From contig JAJEKV010000002.1 of assembly GCA_021234155.1 (NCBI GenBank), forward strand, positions 33,435,123 to 33,499,122: DNA of 64,000 nt, read 5' to 3'. Shown one piece after another: positions 20,635-31,000 of this stretch. This DNA is from Isoetes taiwanensis. Lineage: Eukaryota; Streptophyta; Lycopodiopsida; Isoetales; Isoetaceae. The first letter of the stretch is position 1, and the number at the start of each line of letters is the position of its first letter. Below the pieces are notes generated by a model. That model had not been told where the DNA came from and did not search any database. It saw only the letters and a program-made list of their open reading frames with translations. A program made the translations under genes and the position numbers.

Positions 20635-20869
20635 TCTTATCTTATATATCTACTTACTTAAAAATATATATTCTCTCTGTCAGAGAATTGAACATATCAT
20701 GGGAGCATCCAACGAGGTACAACATTAGACCCTTGGTGATGTGCGCCATGTGGAGATGCGTATTTAGTGTTTTATCATGAACTAAAATACGTCAATGAGC
20801 CATGACAAGATTTTGTGTTTTGCATTTCATTGACCTATTTTTTGTTGATGTGCTTAATTACTTCTAAAG

Positions 20870-21172
20870 GTGACTTTTTAGCATAAGTTTTGGATCTTTC
20901 TAAATTTTCGTCCTTAGAGGTATATTTAACTACCCCCCACATTCCTTATAAAGCATTGTTTTCTCTACTAATATCCATAAATGCAAAGTTAATACATTGA
21001 CGACTGTCATTAGACAAATTCAATAATAAAAATAAGCACAAAAGCAAAAAATGTTCATTCTTGCCAATATCAACATGTGTTGTTGTCGAAGTTGCACATA
21101 TGGACGTTAAGAAGTCGAGTCAGAGTACATGTCAGGACATTAGCCCGGCAACGCCGGGCACACGTTTACTAG
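20870..21172 (+). mobile_element. Helitron 3' subterminal region and terminus
   Basis: The hairpin GCCCGGCAACGCCGGGC (21143-21159) is followed by ACACGTTTA and CTAG (21169-21172), then a host T. The 300 bases before it match the region before the 34.6 kb terminus at roughly 80% by eye (shared AAAGTTAATACATTGA, CTGTCATTAGACAAATT and GGACATTAGCCCGGC). Those bases follow the Rep-helicase gene in the other copy, so this is the 3' end of a related element. Its 5' end was not found. Confidence 0.85.
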
Positions 21173-21978
21173 TCTACTTACTTAAATTGTGTTTGGGGGG
21201 GTGTGTCCTCTTTTTTCCGGCAGATGTAACACTTTTCCCGGCGTTAGCAGCGTGAGTTTTGGAAGCCAAAAACGCATTTTCCGGCAAGAACAATTTCGTC
21301 CTCTTTCATTTCAATTTGAGTCCCCGAGCATTAGCCTCAACTGCTCAGGCGTTTCAGATGGTTAAACGGCTAATGATTCTCTGGCTAGCAGTTTCTTAGA
21401 TGATTTAGGGTTTAGTTGCCAGCAGAAGTGCGAATTTATGGATAAAAATTTTGCCACAGCAAAGACCGTTCACTTGCTTCCGCTTGAGCAATCACCTTGC
21501 CGTCCTCTGAGCTTGGAATCGCCATAGCAGGTAGAACCCTAACTTCTCCTTCCTTCTCTTTCGATTTTTCAGAAGATTTCTCAGTTTTCTAGAAGGTTTC
21601 CAATCGGTTTTCCACTGGTTTAATGCGGTAGCAAAACTTCTTTGCTTCTTTGCCTGTACAAAATCCGAGTAAGTATTGAACGAATAAGTCTTGAGATAGC
21701 TGGTGATGATGTTTTATGCCAATGCACCACTCTGATATATCTGATATATCTGCTGATATTGAGCATTCTAAAGCTATTTCCCTATCTATGTTTTGTTTTT
21801 TCTGGGTTTTGTGTTTCTCCAGTTTGATCATCGATCTTGCCATGATTTCTTTATCGTTACTCTCTCTGCATGTTTGTGGATGCTTGCCGTGCTTGAAAGA
21901 TGGAGTGCTCGAAACATATTATTTGCTTAACTCTTGCATTTTGCAGGTATCGGATCATTCAAGAGGAGTCGCTGAAGC
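21173..21978 (+). repeat. Duplicated Helitron flank, copy F1
   Basis: Starting at the first base after the Helitron end, 806 bases match 34614-35423 at about 97% by eye. The segment looks like a gene 5' end: AGAACCCTAACTTCTCCTTC resembles a 5' UTR, and an apparent intron ends in TTTTGCAG (just before 21945) before an exon-like GTATCGGATCATTCAAGAGG. Copy F1 stops abruptly at 21978, where ALDH22A1 sequence on the opposite strand begins. Confidence 0.85.
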
Positions 21979-22015
21979 CCATCTACAAGCAAAAACAGCA
22001 AGGAAGGATAATTAC

Positions 22016-23180
22016 CTGACTTATGTCTGCATCTTCACAGACAATAAAAGCATCTTTTCCTCCTAGCTCTAGTGTCACTGGTGTCAATGTCTTTGCAGCC
22101 TGCTCCATCACCTGCAATCAGCTATTTTTATCAGTATGCAATTTTACTCAGCAAATACAGATGATCATCATGTACAAATTCCATTTTCAGCATGCATGCA
22201 TACATGATGGAAGTTTCAAGTTATGCTAAAACATAGGTGGCAAAGAAGATGCCACAATTGCAAAACTCCAATTCCTGAAAAAAGGGCACACTGCAGTTTC
22301 CAATGCTCAAATGAGCTTGAGATTTTTGGGGCATGTATATGCGAATAACTTATCCATTGAACAAGCAGATTAAAATCAATGGAAGATTTATCTAGCGCGC
22401 ACTGGTCTACGTTATTTGGCCCGATAAAGATGATTCTAGAAAAGATAAGTCTGCACTGTGTGATAAAACACTTTTAACATTTTGCAAATGCCTATAAACG
22501 TGGATAACAATACCCATATAAATCCCTTGAACTAACGAAAGGCTTATTGATTATTTTTTCTGATTCGAACAGGATAAAAGGGGATCAGGCAAGGAAGAAA
22601 AGGCTGAAGCTTGAGAAATAAGAACACAGGAGAATCACAGCTATGCTTTCCTAAAGGAGGGGCTAACATACCAGCTTTCCAACAGCAGTAGAACCGACAA
22701 AGATAACCTTGTCAACAGAAGAGATGAGAGCCTTGCCTGTTTCGGCATAACTACATCAAACAGCAAAATAATATATAAGCTACAAGATGGAACTCATGCA
22801 TTTTACAAAGACATGCTTGAAGGCAAAGACAACAATATAGCAAGCTAGAATCTGCTGCAAAAGCACTTGCAAGTCCTCCAAACCAAACATGAAATCCATT
22901 AATCTTTAAAAAGCATCTTCACATACATCAGGATTCAATAAACAGCAAGGAGACATCACTGAGTAAATACCTTACAAAAGGTGCCTCATATATCATTATT
23001 ATAAATGGCCAGCCATTATCACGTATCCCACATTCCCCCCATGCTGCTTTATGTAAACAACACAAGTACTTATTTCACGGGAATATGCCTTACCCAGTAA
23101 TCACGTGAACAAGATCTACAGGCGCCCCAGCGGCAAGAAGAGCAGCTTGAATTATGCGCAGATAAAAGCAGCCAGACCAA
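22016..23180 (-). pseudogene. ALDH22A1: ALDH22A1-type aldehyde dehydrogenase, three internal exons
   Basis: Exons on the minus strand are 23180-23094, 22750-22672 and 22111-22016. All have canonical borders and matching phases (87, 79 and 96 bases). They read [14 protein letters not shown] to DLVHVITG, then [20 protein letters not shown], then [20 protein letters not shown] and [19 protein letters not shown] and LELGGKDAF are the NAD-binding and catalytic-glutamate regions of aldehyde dehydrogenase; the wording is that of the plant ALDH22 family. The catalytic cysteine exon and all others are missing. The frames are intact with introns kept, so it was copied as DNA, consistent with Helitron capture. 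F1 joins it head-on at 21979. Confidence 0.85.
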
Positions 23181-23797
23181 CTGGCAAGTTCAGAAACCTT
23201 CAGAGAAAATTGACAAAAATAGTGAGCAAACTTGGTTATCAGATTGCTATCAGTCAACAAAGGGCTTGTAAATCAATAACTACTGCATAACATTTTGCAT
23301 AAGACATATATACAGGGAAACTGAGAGAAACAGAACCTATTATAAACAAATAAGAAGGCAAAAAATTATCCCATCACTTTCAGCTTATCCAGCTACTTTT
23401 CTCAGTATTATCTGTAGCAAAGGGCCTCCTCAGTAGGGTCAATGTCTGTGATGGTCTCAAGCGTCAATTTCCGGCGAAAGCATCAATTTCCGGCGAAAGC
23501 GTGACTTTTGGGGTATTTTTTTTCTTTCCGGCAGTTTTTTCGGCAAATTTCCCCTCTCCTATCCGTTCCTCTTTCTTAGCCTCCACTCCTGTAACGGTGG
23601 TTTAGATTCGGGCTAAGCTAATCTAACGGGCCATCAGTGTTGTGGCAGGTAGCCGGATTCATTCATTCCGCCATTCCTTAAAATGGTTTTTGAGCATGCA
23701 AAAACCCTACTGTGGAGCAGATTCTGGCGCCCAGCTAAGTGGAGCGGATTCTGCGGTATAGCGGCATTTCTTCCTGAGGGCAGCATTTCTTCTTGTA
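23181..23797. other. No gene; CCGGC-rich spacer with one short exon-like piece
   Basis: A minus-strand stretch at 23411-23466 reads ETITDIDPTEEALCY and looks exon-like but cannot be assigned. The motif TTTCCGGCGAAAGC repeats at about 23469-23502 and resembles the TTTTCCGGCAAG motif in F1. Confidence 0.3.
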
Positions 23798-23902
23798 TAA
23801 GGGTAGCACAATTGGGACTGGATTCCCGGTTTGGCAGCGACCGGCGACCGGCGTAGCCGGGAGCTGCAAACCGGGAATCCAGGACCAATTGTGCTACCCT
23901 TA
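23798..23902. repeat. Foldback element: about 36-bp inverted repeat
   Basis: The left arm TAAGGGTAGCACAATTGG...CTGGATTCCCGGTTTG starts at 23798. The right arm CAAACCGGGAATCCAG...CCAATTGTGCTACCCTTA ends at 23902. They are complementary apart from a 2-3 base mismatch near the middle. The loop holds two copies of CGACCGGCG. It could form a long hairpin transcript or be a small foldback transposon. Confidence 0.75.
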
Positions 23903-26080
23903 CAATATCACAGTTGGGGAGCGCAAGATCCGGTTACTATGATCAAAATTTGCCATCATTTCTTACCTGTGCAGCCGGTGCTGAAGCATGAAGAACGGAA
24001 ATAGGATTCCTTGAAATCGGCAGGGGCGACGTGGATGCCTGAGAATGCACCACCGGAAATAGCAGCGACCCAACTGTGATATTGAGGGCATTTCTTTCTG
24101 AGGTAAAATCATTTTAAGAAATACCTTTTTTGCAATCAGAGGTCGACAAGCAGAGGTCGTTGAAGTGGTCGGCAAGTAGAGGCCGTTGAAGAGGCAGGCA
24201 AGCAGAGGTCGGCAAGCAAGCAAGCAAGTTTCGGGTAATTTCCTTTGGGTTCATATTTGCTCTTCAAATATTCTGATCTATCTGCTTGAACATCTGCTTG
24301 AAGTATGGCATCCAAGCATGTTCGGTGGCATTTAAGCATCGAGTGAATGGTTTTTTTTTTTCAGAAACAGGAGGATTCTTACATTTGGGCCGTGATATTT
24401 ACAGGTATAAACATCCCTTTTTCTAAATCTGGGTTCCGGATTTCTAAGATGTGATTTCTCCTCCCACCTTAAGCGCAGATTTATAGTGCCGGATTTTGTT
24501 CCCTTCTATACTCTTGGATTCGGCTGCCATAGCCAAAGCTTCGGAAACAAGCGCCCGGTTCTTTGCTTTCTACCTCTATTCCGTGCTATTCTACCTCTAT
24601 TCCGGGAGCCGCTTCCAGATTTCAGGGGCAGCTCTTGAGCTTTGAAAGGTAAATCTCCCCTTCTTTCATTTTGCCAAAAAAAATCTCCCCTTCTTTCATT
24701 TTGTCGGCCGATTTTGTATAGAGGCATGTTCACATGTTTGCTCTCCCAAACTGTTGTCGCCATATTTAGAATGAAAACCAAAACTAATCATTCATCTTCT
24801 TCAACCTTTCTCTTCCCGTTCTTCCGATCATTCTAGCCTAGATTATATATTTTTTCAAGATATTAAGTATCTTGACCGCGCATGACAAGATCTGCGGGGT
24901 AACAATGCAATTGGGAGGCAAACGCCAACCACACTTAACATTACCACTAGCACTGAACTAACTCGCATTATGAGCCCATGACATCCAAAGTTGACGTTGG
25001 CGGTCCACAGAAAACCAAGGGTGAAAAGGAGCCATAAAGAATTGGACCCGTGGAAATGGACGCCCAAGCGAGCAAAAGCCGTTAAATGTAGATTTGAAAT
25101 ACACCTAGCCAAAAGTATTTTGCATTACAGCAAAGTTAGCACAAAATAGTAGTGTTCTTCTGCTGTACAACATCTGAATTCAAATATAGTTACAATAGTT
25201 TTACCTGTCAGGGCTACAGAAACATCAGTCATCTGGGCTGTTGGAGGTAAAAAGCTGGAAACAAGGAATACTGATTCGATGCAACATTATTTCAGGATCC
25301 ATCAACGGATGCTATGTGTCACAAATTGTTTAATTGCTTATTTTTTAGATATGTATAGTCAGGGAGTCGAAAGTGCTTACCCCAGAGTGACGAAGTCATC
25401 TGCTAGGGCATCAAATTCACAGTTGATTAGGTGTAGTGCAGGTGCAGCCTCAAGGGTAGCCCTTAAGGACGAAAGTTCGCCAAAAGGCTATTTTTTAAGG
25501 GTATCGAGAAATTTTGATGCAATGATTTAGTAGGGCCCGTTATAGATAAAAAAAATAAAATTAGCCAACTTTTCTACAAATAAATCTCACTCCACTTGAA
25601 AATTCGCCACATCCACTAAGCGTCATAATATCGATTCGCCTTATCCTCTACCCTCCTCCTCGAAGATTTCTTAAGGAATCGCCTAATATTCTAGGCTTTC
25701 TTCATAACCTAATCTATTCTCCATATCCATCCTTGATTAAATATGGATGCCGGTGAATAAAATTTCACCACAGAAATTGCACTTGGAAAATAAAGACTTA
25801 AATCTTGGCAAAATAATATTGGCCATGATTCGCCTAGATTTCTATAAAAAACATTCATGTCTAGAATAAATTCGCCAGCATAACTAATCTTGCAACTCTA
25901 TTATTCGCCCGACCTTCTAAATTATGCTTAGACAAATTTGGCCTTAAGGGCAACCCTGGCCTCAATTATAGCATCCTTTCTGTCTTGCTCCATTTCTCCC
26001 ATCATTCCAAAATCTGCAAATTAGGGTAACGTGTCTATGCCATGCAATCCTTTGCCGCAATGATGCTGCTGTCCAAATAC
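23903..26080. other. No gene recognised
   Basis: It holds GCAAGCAGAGGTCGGCAAGC-type short repeats near 24145-24230. There is a 20-base direct repeat of TCTCCCCTTCTTTCATTTTG near 24652 and 24684. A minus-strand coding-like stretch lies near 24880-25080 without a recognisable family. Confidence 0.35.
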
Positions 26081-26088
26081 TCATTATA

Positions 26089-26312
26089 GCGCTGGAGTGG
26101 ATATTAATCATCGCATGCGAACAAAAAATGGCCGAGTATTTTATGCAGTCCACATGAGTGCAAAGGCAGGCTATATTTCAACCTTAAACCTTCTGATTTC
26201 TCATGGCTGCAAGTGCAACCTGAATGTGCAAACAGAATTGGGTGAAACGGCACTTATGCTCTCAGCCAAGGGTGGGTATCAAGATTGTTTTAGAGAGCTG
26301 GGTTTTAGATAA
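26089..26312 (+). pseudogene. Ankyrin-repeat protein fragment
   Basis: The frame reads AGVDINHRMRTKNG, then SAKAGYISTLNLLISHGC, NLNVQTELGETALMLSAKGG and YQDCFREL before a stop. The G-x-TAL-x-x-(S/A)A-x-x-G-x-x-x-x-x-x-x-LL-x-x-G pattern marks two ankyrin repeats. No start or further repeats join, and one indel is needed near HGC. It is a remnant of an ankyrin protein or a captured exon. Confidence 0.6.
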
Positions 26313-27295
26313 AACTGAAATATGTGAATTTTATCATGGACTTTGATCTTAACAAAGGACAAGGAAAGAGACAACAGGTCGGCTCAACCAAATAGCTTTG
26401 CCATTTGTGAGTGCCTGTAGCTGCGTTTACTGACGGATGCACTAACCTAGCATAAATTTATTGTTCAAATTTCTAAAGTGCATGTGTCTTTAGAAATCCT
26501 TACTCTCTCAGGTGTTTCTCCAGACCAGGATCTAAAAGGAGGTATCCACTCTGGCTGGTGCTGCAACATCCCACGCTTGAAATCTTTAATACATGTGTTG
26601 CATGCCAATTACAGCTCCATCTGTTTGCATTAGAAAAAGCTCTCATTTAAAAAAGCTCTGTTTTAGAATATTGAGAATAATATAAATTGTACATAATATA
26701 AATTAATTTTAGGCTATTTTCATATTTCAAGCGAAAAATTTTAACACTTTTGTATCTTATGCAGGCACAATATACTTACAATATTATAGGGTTCTGAGGC
26801 AGTTCAAGGTCATCAGTTTTTTTGGAATTTAAGGTTGTTATTTTTTAACGGTGACTAACCAACCAAATTACTAAATGAACCGACCTGCAATAACCAAGTG
26901 CTTTTTGAGCCCTAACTAATAAGTTGACTCTTCATCTACAACAATTTGGAGCATTTAACATTCTAAACCATTACCAACGTTTACACATCTAAATCCAAGA
27001 ACAATCTCCAAATGCAATCAATTAACTATTTCATTAAAGATGATATCATGAGAATATAAAAATGCTAAGAACATTAATAATTTAAGTAGACTAATGTTAT
27101 GAACTTTGAAGGCAAGATAATTTTGTCATACTTTTTATGAACTTTGACATAGGTTGGTGCATAAAAATCCCAAGAACTTTAACGTAGGTTGGTGCATAAA
27201 AATACTAAGAACTTTAATAGCTCAGATTTATGTTACAAATTCTAGAACCAAAATAGCTCGAATGAAGACATTGGTGATCATAATTGCACTCATAA
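26313..27295. other. No gene seen
   Basis: AT-rich. A short tandem of AGGTTGGTGCATAAAAAT at about 27152-27210 sits next to repeated AAGAACTTTAA. The 5' end of the Rep-helicase Helitron may lie in or left of this stretch but was not identified. Confidence 0.35.
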
Positions 27296-27709
27296 TATTC
27301 TTATCCAAGATTTGTGGAACAATTCTTTAGAGATGGGCATTGGGTCTGGTTGCCACCAGTTGATGATAATTTTGATGCGTATTTTCAATACCTTGCAGAA
27401 GAAGAGGATTTTAAGAGCATAATGGAAGATATTGCAGAGAGTTCTGCATTGGGGATTTTGGGAATGCAAGTGCACATTGATCACCTGATATGGGTTGTGA
27501 ACTTTTATGGAGAGTGGTACAAAATCCTACAGTCACTTGGAGTTGAAATACGTCCAGGGTTTAAGGTTGAGCTAGACTTTGAGAATTTTGTCAAGCAACT
27601 GGACAAACACTTTCGCAAACGCACCTACGTGAGACTCCATAAGTTTGTGGATGCTATGGAAACTATCTTGCATGTGCAATACCTTATGCAACATGGTCTA
27701 GACATGTAA
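27296..27709 (+). CDS. Orphan coding frame upstream of the Helitron Rep-helicase
   Basis: The open stretch runs from 27296 to a TAA at 27707-27709 and reads FVEQFFRDGHWVWLPPVDDN, then AEEEDFKSIMEDIAESSALG, and ends VDAMETILHVQYLMQHGLDM. There is no ATG at the left, but a splice acceptor (TTATCCAAG ending near 27309) is possible. Aromatic and acidic residues are frequent, and no indels are seen over about 137 codons. It lies 377 bases before the Rep-helicase start on the same strand, so it may be an accessory Helitron protein or an upstream exon. Family not recognised. Confidence 0.5.
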   Translation, partial: YSYPRFVEQFFRDGHWVWLPPVDDNFDAYFQYLAEEEDFKSIMEDIAESSALGILGMQVHIDHLIWVVNFYGEWYKILQSLGVEIRPGFKVELDFENFVKQLDKHFRKRTYVRLHKFVDAMETILHVQYLMQHGLDM

Positions 27710-28085
27710 TGCATAGTTTAGGGTTTCTTATAAGAAAAGACCATTGGTTTTGTTTAATGTGAAGACTATTCTTATTATATATATGTGTTTGGAAGTAGTT
27801 TCCTTAGCAAAACCAATGCATAACATTAACACGTTTAAGCATTCTTTGCTACACTGTTTTTTAAATTTCAATTATGTTCTTATAATGTATGGTTTTGTTT
27901 TCTAAACAATGTGCTATCATGTTTACAGGACCTAATTTGCTATTTGCACATTAAAGGCGAATATATATCACGCTATATCAGAGGTGAGTTAACATTCTAC
28001 TTTAAGTTAGATGTGCATGCTTATAGTGTGATGGATATCGTTTAAACACATAAATTAGATGTGTATTTTCATGCGAAAAGCCTAA

Positions 28086-31000
28086 ATGGTTATAAGGTTA
28101 CACATACCAGGGACGCATATGGGGAGATCTCACCAAAAAACGCCACCTGCAGTGGCCAATAACCCCTCATATATGATGCCCGTGAATGAAAGTAGGTCTG
28201 GTCGGAAGAGACGTTTGGCACGTAGGCGTGTTGCAAAGGCTAGAGCCTTGAGGTTAGAATATGATGTGAATGCTACAGAGATAGTTCATGTTGGTCAATC
28301 GTCCAATGCACCAGCAATTGGAGGGACAGTCACGGCTGAGCCAATGCATTGTATGTCTGGTCAAGTAGATGAGCCCTTGACAAGATGCCAGCGTTTGAAT
28401 GACATGGTCTTTGAAGGAACTGTTACACATATGGGGGATTCACATCTTATCACATCAGAAGTTAATGATATTATGATTCCATTATTTTCCACCATACAAA
28501 AACAAACATGTGATCATGCGATGTTGCTGCAAGCTAGGGACATCCCACACGTACATGTAGCAGGGACACATACAGGGAGATCTTACAAAACAACGCCACC
28601 TCATGTGGCCAATAATCCCAAATATATGACGCCTATAAATGAAAGTAGGTCTGGTAGGAAAAGACGTTTGGCACGTAAGCGTGTTGCAAAGGCTAAAGCC
28701 TTGAGGTTGGAATATGATGTAAATGCTACAGAGATAGCTCATGTTGGCCAATCATCCAATGCACCAGCAATTGGAGGGACAGTCACGGCTGAGCCAATGC
28801 ATTGTTTGTCTGGTCAAGTAGATGAGCCCTTGATAAGATGCCAGCGTTTGAATGACATGGTCTTGGAAGGAACTGTTACACATACGGGGGATTCACATCT
28901 TATCACATCAGAAGTTAATGATATTATGATTCCATTATTTTCCACCATACAAAAACAAACATGTGATCCTGCGATGTCGCTGCAAGCTAGGGACATCCCA
29001 CACGTACATGTAGCAGGGACACATACAGGGAGATCTTACAAAACAACGCCACCTGATGTGGCCAATAACCCCAAATATATGACGCCCATGAATGAAAGTA
29101 GGTCTGGTAGGAAAAGACGTTTGGCACGTAAGCATGCTGCAAAGGCTAAAGCCTTGAGGTTGGAATATGATCTGAATGCTACAGAGATAGCTCATGTTGG
29201 CCAATCATTCAATGCACCAGTAGTTGAGGAAACAGTTACGCCAGAGCCAATGTCTTATCTGTCTGGTCAAGTAGATAAGCTATTGACAAGATGCCAGCAT
29301 TTGAATGACGTGGCTGTGGAAGGAACTGCTGCACCTATGGGGGATTCACATCTCATCACATCAGAGCTAAATGATTGTAGGGTGCAATTATTTCCCACAA
29401 TACAGGAACAAACGGGTGATGGTGCGATGTGCCTGGAAACTACGGACGTGAATGTTGGCTGCTTTAGCACACCATGTCATACAGGATTCACTGGAACCTC
29501 CTATCGAGTAACACCACCTACCATAACGAGCAATCCCTCCTATAAGACACCTGAAAATAAAAGTAATACTCACAGAAGAAGGCGCAGGCATCGCATAAGA
29601 ATGGCCAAGTGTAGAGCCTTGAGGTTACAATGTAATGATCATACAAGATTGGAAAATGATGTGGAATTGCTTGCAACAATAGAGAATAACCAATCCTATA
29701 TGGCACCTGAAGTAGAGAGCAACAGTCAAAGGAGAAGGCGCATAGACCGAAGAAGGAAGGCAAAGCATACAGCTGTGAGGTTGGATTACGACACTGCTAT
29801 TGGTCCTAGAGAACGTCCTGCTGGTAAAAGTGGTTTCAATAAGATAGCATGGACGTGGATTTTACCTCCTCCTCATGACTTTGGCAATATGCATTATAGA
29901 TGTTTGTATTGTGGGGCTATGCAATGGATAGAAGAGCTCTCAGTTAAAAAGAAATGTCGGGCATGTGCAAATGGAAAGGTTCAACTACCATTGATTCCTG
30001 AACCACCACAGGCATTATTTGACCTATATACGAGAACAGATAGTGTAGGTGATCACTTTCGCACGAACATCAGAAAGTACAATAATATATTCTCATTTGC
30101 CTCAGTGGGTGTGAAAATTGATGAGGCGGTGGCAAATGCTATTGGTGGGGCCTATACTTTTAGGGTGAATGGCCGCATGTGCCATAAGATGGGAACGCTA
30201 TTGCCACCGCAAGGCCATCAAGAGCATGCAAAATTCGCACAAATATACATCATGGATGGTGATGACATGCAAGTTGAACGTAGGATGTCTATTTTTGATG
30301 GATTGAAACAAGAAATAGTTGTGCAGTTACAGGCCCTTATGACAGAGCACAATCCATTTGTTAGCATATTTTTGAGTGCGGCACAGATTATGCGTAATCA
30401 TCCAACCATGGATATCCGTTTGCGTATACCTTCTTGCAACGTGCAAAATCCTGTGAGGAGGCAATATAATGCTCCAACTGCAAATGAGGTGGCTGTCTTA
30501 ATGCCTATTGATGATAAGCCCGAGGATGGTCAGAGAGATATTATTATACACTCTAAGGATGGTGGCTTGAAGCTTATAGATGCATATCACTCAGCATATG
30601 ACCCATTGCACTTTGTGTTGCTTCTTCCCTACGGTACAGATGGATGGCATTTTAAAATACCTCATGGACGGAGTGGTGCAAAGGAAGTAACTATTATGGA
30701 ATACTACAGATATCATCTGTTCACGCGACATGGACATGCATCCACCCTTCACATGGCTGGCCGGTTGTTTCAAGAATACATTTGTGATATGTTTGCGAAG
30801 ATGGAACAAGAAAGGCTACAATTCATTGTGTTGAATCAACACACCATTCGAAAAGACATGTTGCAGGGTGTTATGGACTTTGAAGGAGATGATGCAAGTG
30901 CTATTGGCCGAAAAATTGTGTTACCATCCTCACATGTAGGAGGTCCGAGATATATGACCCAACGGTATCAGGATGCCATGTCTATTGTTCGCGAACATGG

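Noticed and set aside
28482-28996. Minus-strand frames inside the Rep-helicase gene
   Set aside because: They are mirror frames of the repeated N-terminal region and repeat with it.
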